From an uncultured Pirellulaceae bacterium (lineage in GTDB: Bacteria > Planctomycetota > Planctomycetia > Pirellulales > Pirellulaceae), in NCBI GenBank assembly GCA_905480235.1, contig CAJQPP010000088.1:1-41552 (forward strand): a stretch of 41,552 bases of DNA. Reading direction: 5' to 3'. Position numbers and translations under genes: made by a program. The notes beneath the pieces are model-generated. The model was given only the letters and a program-made list of their open reading frames with translations, was not told where the DNA came from and ran no database searches. Positions 18,306 through 25,317 of the stretch are shown in pieces. How positions within the stretch are numbered: position 1 is the stretch's first letter; every line of letters begins with the position of its first letter.

Positions 18306-19685
18306 TTAGTTGCAACCGCAACCAGCATCACAACCGGCATCACAGCCAGAGTCGCAGCATCCGCCACCAGCGTTGCATCGGCTAAACAGTCCACCATTGC
18401 ACAGTGAGCCAATTTTGCATCGCATTCGGGAGAACAAACCGCATCCGTTGCCCCAACCGCATCGTTGGAACAAGCCGCAGCCGTTGCCACAGCCGTTTCC
18501 ACATCCGTTACCGCAACCGCAAGGATCACAGCAGGGAGTTGGGCAGCATACGGTCACAGGAACTTGTTCGCAAACGACACGTGGAACGCATACGTTTACA
18601 GTGTAAGGAACTTTGGTGCAAACACGTCGTGGGCAGCAAACCGTTTTGGTTTCGCAAACCTTGCGGCATACCGTGTAAGGTACTTTGCAAGTCTTGGTTT
18701 CGCATTCCCAACGAGTGGTGCAGCAAGGAACCTGCTTCGTGCGTTGCTCGCAAACCCAGTTGCATACGGTGTAGCAAACTTCTTTGCTACGAGTCTCGCA
18801 ACGCCAGCTGCAGCAGCAGTACTGAACCGTCTTGGTGCATGGCTCGCATACTACACGAGTCCGAGTGCACGGTACTGTTTCGCAACGAGTTTCGCAACGA
18901 TATCGTGTGCAGCAAACTTCTTTGGTTTCGCAAGTTGGTACCCAAACTCGTTTGCAGCAAGTCCGTGAAGGAGCTTGGCAGCAAACAACGTTGCAGCAAC
19001 CAGGTGTGTAAGTACGGCAACCGGTGCATGGATCGCAAGACCAGGAACCTGGTGTGCGAACGCGTCGCTTGTAAGTACGACCGGGAACGGTGTACTGCTC
19101 GGTTTGCCATGAACCACCTCGGACCGTTACGGTGCGAGTGTAGGTTTCGGGTACGCGAACAACCTTGCGGACTGTTCGGTTGTAAGACTCAGTTACGCAA
19201 CGGCGCTTGTAAGTCGTTACTTCCCGGGTTTTCATTTCGCGTACAGGTACGCGGACCGTGTAGTTAACGGTCTTTTTACGGGTTTCGCGAACTGGGCGGC
19301 GAACGGTGTAATTAACCGTCTTGCAGCTCATTTCACGGACGGGGCGACGTACGGTGTACGTCTTGGTGCGATAGCACGTTTCACGTACGTATCGTGTTAC
19401 CGGTACTTCTTTTGTTTCGTTGACGTACGAAACTTGAGTTCGGTAACATGTTTTTTGTTGTTGTTCCATAACAACACGACGTCGGGTTCGCATGACGGTG
19501 TAACTTCCGCAAGCTGAACCATCTGATGCTGCTGCACCTTCACCACCTTCGCCGACAACCACGCTGCCTGCTGTTCCACAGCCTTGATATGTGGCACCGC
19601 CACAACAACACTGGGCCCAGGCAGTGCCTGCGGACATCATGGCACTCAGGGCAGCCACGGCCAGCACACTCTTGACCAATCTCAT
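18306..19685 (-). CDS. cysteine-rich YTV-repeat secreted surface protein
   Basis: A 459-residue exported protein with a signal peptide ending at AWAQ (residue 25). I count 64 cysteines, about 14 percent. The first part holds repeats of the form YTVRRPVRE and YTVRVPVRE (about residues 109-150). The middle alternates Cys with basic and Thr residues (CETKEVCC, CETRCETVPC). A Gly/Asn/Cys tail of GNGC repeats ends in CDAGC repeats. This matches the YTV family (Pfam YTV), known from Rhodopirellula and relatives as putative cell-wall proteins held by disulfides. ATG 19685 has AGGAGAG seven bases upstream, and a strong terminator follows, so it is a single-gene, probably well-expressed unit. A structural wall role is inferred from the family. 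Confidence 0.9.
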   Translation of the reverse strand: MRLVKSVLAVAALSAMMSAGTAWAQCCCGGATYQGCGTAGSVVVGEGGEGAAASDGSACGSYTVMRTRRRVVMEQQQKTCYRTQVSYVNETKEVPVTRYVRETCYRTKTYTVRRPVREMSCKTVNYTVRRPVRETRKKTVNYTVRVPVREMKTREVTTYKRRCVTESYNRTVRKVVRVPETYTRTVTVRGGSWQTEQYTVPGRTYKRRVRTPGSWSCDPCTGCRTYTPGCCNVVCCQAPSRTCCKRVWVPTCETKEVCCTRYRCETRCETVPCTRTRVVCEPCTKTVQYCCCSWRCETRSKEVCYTVCNWVCEQRTKQVPCCTTRWECETKTCKVPYTVCRKVCETKTVCCPRRVCTKVPYTVNVCVPRVVCEQVPVTVCCPTPCCDPCGCGNGCGNGCGNGCGLFQRCGWGNGCGLFSRMRCKIGSLCNGGLFSRCNAGGGCCDSGCDAGCDAGCGCN

Positions 19686-20274
19686 TGAAACTCTCCTAAA
19701 AACTGACGTTTCTTAAACAACCTTGGAGGCGGCATCTGGTCTGGCGAAACGCTCGCCTGCCTGATCCAAAAATGCGTTACGGGTACTAACGGTGATTCCG
19801 GCCTGTTGAATAAGTGCCGCGAATTGCTACCGCTAGATTTTGCATGACTCACTGATAGCGAGTGCATGCCAGCAAAATCCTCCTGCTGTCGTTAAAGTCG
19901 GACAGTCAGGGGGGATTGCTTGATTGCGGCGAGTAGGTAAAGCAAAAAAAGTCGAAATCTTGGGGTGACTTTGCGGGTTCTATCGAAACCGCATAGGGCA
20001 ACGCCTCCGTAAAATGGCTGGTCGGATCAACCAGTCGTCTAAAAAATAGACCATAAATAGCGGTAAGCAGGGTAAAATGCGGTGAAAGTGCAGTTTATGG
20101 CAAAAACCCGTCCTGGCAGCGAGTTTTCTAGTTTGGCAGTCGTGGCCAGACGCGTGGTTGAGACTGATTATTCCCGGTAATGCGACTCGTAGGGGTTGCG
20201 ATCCCGACAATCCTCTTCATCATTGCCATATTCTGATTTCACAATTAGCCGGCAAAATAAATAGCTCAAGTAGA
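19686..20274. other. divergent intergenic region between YTV gene and rex
   Basis: 589 bases without a supported gene. It holds the 5' region of the YTV gene (minus) and of rex (plus). A 44-base hairpin (19836-19879) lies about 150 bases upstream of the YTV start. A looser inverted repeat CCATAAA / TTTATGG spans 20051-20100. A single TTCACAA (20238-20244), resembling half of a Rex operator, lies 37 bases before the rex GTG, but the opposite half-site is not visible. The rex frame is open back to TTG 20158, which gives a non-family N-terminus. Confidence 0.55.
19836..19879. repeat. 44-base interrupted hairpin upstream of YTV gene
   Basis: Outer stem GATTTTGC (19836-19843) with GCAAAATC (19872-19879). 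Inner stems are ATG/CAT (19844-19846 / 19865-19867) and ACTC/GAGT (19847-19850 / 19860-19863) around a nine-base loop, with small bulges on the right side. No T-run follows on either strand, so it is not an ordinary terminator. Confidence 0.6.
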
Positions 20275-20940
20275 GTGACGCGAAAAAAAACCAATACCGA
20301 GCCCGAACCGAACGTACCCAAAGCGGTGGTTAGTCGCCTGAGTCTCTATTTGCGCGAATTGCAAAGAGTCATTGGTGCGGGCAAATCGACCATTAGTTCT
20401 ACGCAGTTGGGAAAAATGCTGGGTGTCACGGACGCTCAGGTCCGCAAGGACTTTGCCAACTTTGGACAATTTGGTTATCCGGGAATTGGGTACCGTTGTG
20501 AGGAGTTGACGGAAAATATCCGGGAAATCCTTGGCACGAAAGACCGTTTATGGCCCGTTGCTTTGGTGGGATGTGGAAATTTAGGCCAAGCCCTGTTGGG
20601 ATACGCGGGTTTCGATGACCAAGGTTTCAAGGTGGAAGTCGCCTACGACGTCTCGGAAACGATCATTGGCCAACCCTTGGGTGATCTGCAAGTACGAGAC
20701 TTGCGGCATTTAGAGGTGGATGTCCGCGAAAAGGGAATCAAATTGGCCATTTTGGCGGTACCGGCGGCGGCGGCCCAGCGAGTCACCGATCAGTTGGTCG
20801 AAGTCGGAATAAGCGGAATTTTAAATTTCGCACCTGTTACATTGGTGGTGCCGGATTCGGTCTCCATCGCTGAGGTCGATCTGGCAATTCAGCTGGAGCA
20901 GCTCTCTTTTGCAGTTGTCAAACAACTGGAAAAAGAATAA
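20275..20940 (+). CDS. rex: redox-sensing transcriptional repressor Rex
   Basis: A 221-residue DNA-binding repressor that senses the NADH/NAD+ ratio. The N-terminal winged helix covers about residues 18-88 and includes STQLGKMLGVTDAQVRKDF, the recognition region, and the FGYPGIGY turn. The Rossmann motif GCGNLG is at 99-104, and the C-terminal NFAPV block and dimerisation helix follow. GTG 20275 gives the family length; the frame back to 20158 is not protein-like. The tRNA-Gln gene starts 15 bases after its stop, so readthrough into the tRNA is likely. Targets are not visible in this window. Confidence 0.93.
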   Translation: MTRKKTNTEPEPNVPKAVVSRLSLYLRELQRVIGAGKSTISSTQLGKMLGVTDAQVRKDFANFGQFGYPGIGYRCEELTENIREILGTKDRLWPVALVGCGNLGQALLGYAGFDDQGFKVEVAYDVSETIIGQPLGDLQVRDLRHLEVDVREKGIKLAILAVPAAAAQRVTDQLVEVGISGILNFAPVTLVVPDSVSIAEVDLAIQLEQLSFAVVKQLEKE

Positions 20941-20955
20941 TAATAGAGGTAACGC

Positions 20956-21027
20956 TACCCGGTGGTGTAATCGGCAACACTACGGTTTTTGGTTCCGTCA
21001 TTCTAGGTTCAAGTCCTAGCCGGGTAA
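20956..21027 (+). tRNA. tRNA-Gln (anticodon TTG)
   Basis: A 72-base cloverleaf: acceptor TACCCGG (20956-20962) with CCGGGTA (21020-21026), D stem GTGT/ACAC, anticodon stem ACGGT/TCCGT with loop TTTTGGT (anticodon TTG), a four-base variable loop, and T arm CTAGG-TTCAAGT-CCTAG. The discriminator base is A, and CCA is not encoded. The last anticodon-stem pair is T-T, as tolerated in tRNA-Gln genes. Confidence 0.95.
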
Positions 21028-21043
21028 CTCGAGTTTTCTCACT

Positions 21044-21070
21044 AACGATCGCCTTTGGCGGTCGTTTTTT
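21044..21070 (+). terminator. rho-independent terminator after tRNA-Gln
   Basis: AACGATCGCC and GGCGGTCGTT form a 10-bp stem (one G-T pair) around a TTT loop, followed by a T-run (21065-21070). It lies 17 bases past the tRNA and would end the rex-tRNA transcript. Confidence 0.92.
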
Positions 21071-21115
21071 ATTTTCGGGATGTCCTTTTCTCGGCAGATA
21101 TTCGTTTCATTTGGT

Positions 21116-21124
21116 TGCTATAAT
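21116..21124 (+). promoter_or_regulatory. candidate extended -10 promoter
   Basis: TGCTATAAT, a TGn plus perfect TATAAT box, lies 65 bases upstream of the ATG at 21189. No -35 match is visible, as allowed for extended -10 promoters. Confidence 0.45.
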
Positions 21125-21188
21125 TAAATGCGAACGATTTTAGTTTGGAAACAGTAGATTTCTCTGCCAACCATCCCACCGACGCTCC

Positions 21189-22130
21189 ATGGACATCCAA
21201 TTCCGTTGCACGAATCCTTCGCAGTTTGAAGAGGGCGGGAACCACAAGACGTGTTCTCAGTTGCTGCAGGTATCTAGCGAAATCGTGGGTATGGAGGTTC
21301 GCTGTCCGCGCTGCAATCAATTGACGGTGGTACCGCGTCGTGGCAAATCCGTGCCCGACCGCTCTTCGACCAACGCCGCCGGTTTCATGACCCGCGAATC
21401 TGTGGCTCAAGTCGAAGCTGAGCTAAGTTATGGGAAATTCAGCCAACGCACTCGTTGCCCTAAATGCGGCTCGCTTTTGGATGATGAAAAGCGTTGTACG
21501 TCCTGCCGCTTCCAAACACCGTTAGTCAAGGTTCCCAAGGTCCCGCTCAGCCAAATGCCGGTCAAACCGGCGGGCTTCCAGCTTTGGTTTCAAGCCATCA
21601 TGACCGATGGTGTGGGCGTTAAGGTTTTCGAAGTCAGTCTGCACATGTTCTTATTGATAATTGTGACTGCTTTGATCATTGTCGCTGTGATGCTGGGGGG
21701 GACTGCTGCGATTTACGTTATCTTCGCGGCGTTGGTGCTGGGTTTCTTATATTTGATGACGGTTATCCAAACGAAACGGATGGCGTCCGTACCGGGAGCA
21801 CGATTACCGTTTTTTCTAAGGCCGATTTGGAACATGATTCTGCGTTTGGCAAGGTATCAAAATTGGCAAAAATATGATTCGCGATTGAAAGGTCGCTTGA
21901 TCATTGATGTCCGCGGAGAAAATTTTGGCGATCGAGAACTTTTGGATTTAGAAAATCTTAATATCTGCCAGGTGTTGGACGCCGAAGGCTCGGATATCAC
22001 AGATAACGCGTTGGCAGCCATGCATGGTCTCAAGCATCTTCGCTGCTTGGTGCTGCGGAAGACTCATGTCTCCCATGATGCGGTATTTCGCCTTCAGCAG
22101 AGCCTACCTAAGTGTTGGATCTGGTATTAA
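21189..22130 (+). CDS. zinc-ribbon membrane protein with leucine-rich C-terminal cap
   Basis: A 313-residue protein of unknown function. The N-terminal part carries CxxC pairs at 39-42 (CPRC), 90-93 (CPKC) and 103-106 (CTSC), with earlier Cys7 and Cys22, consistent with two zinc ribbons. Two hydrophobic helices lie at about 145-195. The C-terminus has the repeat pattern ITDNALAAMHGLKHLRCLVL followed by a HVSHDAVFRLQQSLPKCWI end, the form of the last leucine-rich repeats seen in planctomycete LRR proteins. The ATG at 21189 lies downstream of a candidate extended -10 promoter. It converges on the HEAT/PDZ gene with a 55-base gap. Confidence 0.82.
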   Translation: MDIQFRCTNPSQFEEGGNHKTCSQLLQVSSEIVGMEVRCPRCNQLTVVPRRGKSVPDRSSTNAAGFMTRESVAQVEAELSYGKFSQRTRCPKCGSLLDDEKRCTSCRFQTPLVKVPKVPLSQMPVKPAGFQLWFQAIMTDGVGVKVFEVSLHMFLLIIVTALIIVAVMLGGTAAIYVIFAALVLGFLYLMTVIQTKRMASVPGARLPFFLRPIWNMILRLARYQNWQKYDSRLKGRLIIDVRGENFGDRELLDLENLNICQVLDAEGSDITDNALAAMHGLKHLRCLVLRKTHVSHDAVFRLQQSLPKCWIWY

Positions 22131-22185
22131 TCCAGCCCGTTTCCAAGGTCCGGTATCGACACGGTTGGTGGTCTAGCTGGGCTGG

Positions 22186-23337
22186 CTATTTCATTTTTTC
22201 TACGTCGGGGAAACGGCCCAAAACTAGCTCGAGTTCCAGTTCCTTGCCTTGCCGAATGACGCCGCATTTAACGCGATCTCCTGGATTAAAGTCCGCGACT
22301 GAGCCCAGGAATTGCTTGCCGGTTTTAATTTGTTTTGTCGCGAACCATATGACGCGATCACCGGCGCGAAAACCCGCTTTGTCGGCAGCGCTATCTTTCA
22401 CGACATCGCTTACCTCACAAGGCCCTTCTGTGTCGTTGAAGTAAATCCCCAGAAAAGCTCCGTTACGCCAGTCGACATCCGTACTCGCCATCGCCTGCTG
22501 GGCCCAAGCACCCTTTTCACGACTGACGCCTGTGCCGAACAGCCTCAATTGCAACAAGTTTTTTAGCTCGACCAACGACTCCACTGATTGGTCGTCGATC
22601 GGCACATAATAAAAGTGCAGGTAACGCAAAGTCTTTACGTCGCGCAGTGTATCGACGGATTGATTGGTGATGGTTCCTCGCTTGATTACCAACCAATACA
22701 AGGATGGCATCGCGGCCACTTTTTCGATGATCGCATCGTTGATTTTTTCACCGATGAGCGTCAGTTTTGTTTCACCTTGCAACCAAGGCAGCATGGCAAA
22801 GTCATCGAGTTCGCCTTGGAATTTAGGTCCGATCATTATTTCAAAGTTGTTGCTGCGACTGAATCGGCCAAAGTTCTGGTTTACCTTGATTTCGGCACCC
22901 TTTTCTCGCAATTGCTCAAGAGCCCGATTTTGCATGGCCTCGCCCATTTGGTTGATGGTCTCGAGAGCCAATTGGCGAACGATGCGATCTTCATCTCGCG
23001 TCAGATCGGCCAGTACGTCCTGTGCTTGTTTCTGAGAAGTCGGACTGCCAATAATCGCGAGCTGTCCGAGGATCGCGATCGCCCTGTTTTGGGTTTCTGG
23101 GTCGCCCGAGGCGATGGCCTTTGTCAATGGTTGAACCGACGCCTCGCCGCGTTCCCTTAACATCAGAGATGCTTTTTGGCGTTCCGCAAACGACGCAGAC
23201 CCCAAGGACTGGATCAGCTCACTGATTTCTTGCTGGGGCTGTTGCGTTGGTGAAAGCGATTGAGCAATAGTGCTTTGCGGAGCTACGCCCAGTACCACTG
23301 CGAAAACAAAATAGAAAGCAAGGGATGAAGGTTTCAT
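22186..23337 (-). CDS. secreted HEAT / leucine-rich / PDZ protein
   Basis: A 383-residue exported protein with a signal peptide at residues 1-25 (ending STIAQ). HEAT-like helices follow (about 30-140, e.g. AERQKASLMLRERGEASVQP and the RAIAILGQL helix). A middle region has the leucine-rich pattern ITNQSVDTLRDVKTLRYL (about 230-290), and a C-terminal PDZ domain includes LGIYFN, SAADKAGFRAGDRVIW and the FNPGDRV strand. No protease or other catalytic domain is attached. ATG 23337 begins the signal peptide; the frame back to 23403 adds a non-signal sequence. It diverges from the RNA methyltransferase-like gene. A periplasmic protein-protein scaffold is inferred. Confidence 0.85.
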   Translation of the reverse strand: MKPSSLAFYFVFAVVLGVAPQSTIAQSLSPTQQPQQEISELIQSLGSASFAERQKASLMLRERGEASVQPLTKAIASGDPETQNRAIAILGQLAIIGSPTSQKQAQDVLADLTRDEDRIVRQLALETINQMGEAMQNRALEQLREKGAEIKVNQNFGRFSRSNNFEIMIGPKFQGELDDFAMLPWLQGETKLTLIGEKINDAIIEKVAAMPSLYWLVIKRGTITNQSVDTLRDVKTLRYLHFYYVPIDDQSVESLVELKNLLQLRLFGTGVSREKGAWAQQAMASTDVDWRNGAFLGIYFNDTEGPCEVSDVVKDSAADKAGFRAGDRVIWFATKQIKTGKQFLGSVADFNPGDRVKCGVIRQGKELELELVLGRFPDVEKMK

Positions 23338-23431
23338 AAGGCCTGTGCGATTCAAACAAATTTCATTCGTCCTATTGTTTCCCTTGAGGAACGTTAAAAT
23401 CAACAGCTAAATCGTGTCTGCGGTGCCACGA

Positions 23432-24286
23432 ATGCGCTCCGCCCCCCCTGATTTACCGGAATTACCAAACAGCGTGTACCAGCTTGTAGATTATGGAAAT
23501 GGCCGAAAACTCGAGGAGTTTTCCGGCGTTTTGGTCGATCGACCCAGCCCAGTCGCCGTCGGTGCACCCGTTACGAAGCTTTGGCATCGTGCTGATGGCC
23601 GTTTTGATTTGCAGGAGAACCATCGTGGTGTGTGGGCTTGGGAACGCAAATTGGGTGCCTGGCAATTAGCGACCCCCTTTGGACAAATGGAGCTGTTCCC
23701 CACGGATTTCGGTCATTTAGGGGTTTTTGCAGAGCAATTGACGCATTGGAAATGGTTGACCACGTTGCCGTTAGCGGGCGTTAGATTATTAAACCTTTTT
23801 GCCTATACGGGTGGGGCATCTTTGGCAGCCGCCAAAGCAGGGGCCACGGTGACGCACGTCGATTCGGCAAAAAACATGGTTCGCCGCGCAAGTCACAATG
23901 CCCATATCAGTCAATTAGCTGATCGACCGATTCGTTGGATTGTCGAAGATGCACTGAAATTTGTCACTCGCGAAAGCCGCCGCGGTAACCAATACGACGG
24001 AATCATCCTTGACCCGCCTACTTACGGCCATGGCGTTTCCGGAAAGTCAATTTGGAAGATTGATGAGCAACTGCCAGAACTTTTTCAGCGATTGCGGGAG
24101 ATCGTCCCCCTCTGTCGATTGATGCTGTACACCTGCCACTCGAGGGGGTTCACGCCCGCCTTCATGAAACAAAATATCGCAGGATTTCGGGTTCGTGAAA
24201 AATCTCAATCGGGACCGATGTTTTTGCAAGCCACGGATGGCAGGAAGTTGGCCAGTGGGAATTTTGTGCGCTGGTTTCAATCATAA
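23432..24286 (+). CDS. class I SAM methyltransferase, RlmI/RlmK-like
   Basis: A 284-residue methyltransferase. Motif I is LLNLFAYTGGAS (about 119-130), then the acidic THVDSAK turn, and the catalytic-region motif ILDPPTYG at about 191-198, as in the RlmI/RlmK (YccW-type) rRNA methyltransferases that have DPP followed by an aromatic residue. The PUA domain of RlmI is missing; only a short beta-rich N-terminal region is present. Methylation of rRNA is therefore a family-based guess. ATG 23432 is chosen over GTG 23414, with no strong ribosome binding site for either. The trmH-like gene follows 75 bases downstream, so both may serve RNA modification. Confidence 0.85.
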   Translation: MRSAPPDLPELPNSVYQLVDYGNGRKLEEFSGVLVDRPSPVAVGAPVTKLWHRADGRFDLQENHRGVWAWERKLGAWQLATPFGQMELFPTDFGHLGVFAEQLTHWKWLTTLPLAGVRLLNLFAYTGGASLAAAKAGATVTHVDSAKNMVRRASHNAHISQLADRPIRWIVEDALKFVTRESRRGNQYDGIILDPPTYGHGVSGKSIWKIDEQLPELFQRLREIVPLCRLMLYTCHSRGFTPAFMKQNIAGFRVREKSQSGPMFLQATDGRKLASGNFVRWFQS

Positions 24287-24361
24287 TGTCGAGCCTTGCT
24301 CGGCGTACATTGAGCTCAGGCAGGTTCGCGGTATTCCACCAACGTTGTACAATCAAACGTC

Positions 24362-25159
24362 ATGAAAAAAATCAGCAGTCCTCAGAATCCACGGTTAAAA
24401 AATGCGATCCGACTAAAAACCAGTCGTGGTCGTAAGACGCAGCGCCGAGTCATTGTCTTTGGATTGCGAGAAGTCCAGCGTGCGATTGCTTCGGGGATTC
24501 AGCCATTGGAAATTTTTCTTTCCCAAGAGCTCGTCTGTGAAGAAGATTGTCAAGCTTTGCAAGCGGCAACGGCCCCCACAACCGAGTTCTATGATTTGCC
24601 GGCTGAACTGATGCAGCGACTGAAGTATGGTGACCGAGAAGTCTCTGCGGTGCTAATTGCCCAACGTCCGGATTTGTCACTCAATAAAATTGTCTTGGAC
24701 GCTTGCCCGTTGGTGGTAATCCTTGAATCAATTGAAAAACCTGGCAATATTGGGGCTGTTTTACGAAGTATGGATGGGGCCGGAGCTAGCGCTTTAATTC
24801 TCGCCGATCCGCAATGCGATTTGCTCCATCCGAATTGTATTCGCGCAAGTATGGGGAGCGTTTTCACGACGCCTTTGGCGGTGGCTACGACTCCTCAGAT
24901 TCTGGCTTGGTGCCAATCTCAGGATTTGCCAGTGTTGGCGGCGCGGGACAGTGCGACCGATTGCTATACCGACGTGGCGTTAAACCGACCCGTGGCCTTG
25001 GCCTTTGGCAACGAGGCCTCCGGCCTTTCCAGCCACTGGGGCAACGCAGATATCGACTCTATTGGAATTCCGATGGCGGGTGTTTCTGATAGTTTAAACG
25101 TCAGTGTTGCCGCCGCAGTCGTCCTTTTCGAAGCACGTCGGCAACGCCATAATGTTTAA
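24362..25159 (+). CDS. TrmH/SpoU family RNA 2'-O-methyltransferase
   Basis: A 265-residue SPOUT enzyme. The three family motifs are present: NIGAVLRSMDGAG (motif 1, from residue 129), LAFGNEASGLS (motif 2, about 212-222) and SDSLNVSVAAAVVLFEARR (motif 3, about 241-259). An N-terminal substrate-binding domain (about 1-105) resembles the L7Ae-like domain of RlmB/TsnR-type members. It would methylate a ribose 2'-OH in rRNA or tRNA; the exact site is not deducible. Start ATG 24362. Confidence 0.93.
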   Translation: MKKISSPQNPRLKNAIRLKTSRGRKTQRRVIVFGLREVQRAIASGIQPLEIFLSQELVCEEDCQALQAATAPTTEFYDLPAELMQRLKYGDREVSAVLIAQRPDLSLNKIVLDACPLVVILESIEKPGNIGAVLRSMDGAGASALILADPQCDLLHPNCIRASMGSVFTTPLAVATTPQILAWCQSQDLPVLAARDSATDCYTDVALNRPVALAFGNEASGLSSHWGNADIDSIGIPMAGVSDSLNVSVAAAVVLFEARRQRHNV

Positions 25160-25317
25160 TCGGGATGGTGGGAAATGTCAGGCTGGCGGCTCAATAGCGG
25201 GTAGTCCTAGAAAGTCCTACGAAAGGCCTGCGAATGGCCCACTATTCATTTTATGATTTAAGCTCAGAGCTCTCAGGTTTAGACGATCACCATCAATCAA
25301 TATTTGTTAGGACGACT

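Noticed and set aside
18404..19267. Long plus-strand frames opposite the cysteine-rich gene
   Set aside because: They are shadows of a repetitive Cys/Arg/Thr coding sequence; the minus-strand frame has a signal peptide, ribosome binding site and terminator.
20051..20100. CCATAAA / TTTATGG inverted repeat as a terminator or operator
   Set aside because: Only 7 bp with a 36-base spacer and no T-run; likely chance.
20238..20244. TTCACAA as part of a Rex operator upstream of rex
   Set aside because: Only one half-site is present; the expected TTGTGAA partner about six bases upstream is missing, so autoregulation is not supported.
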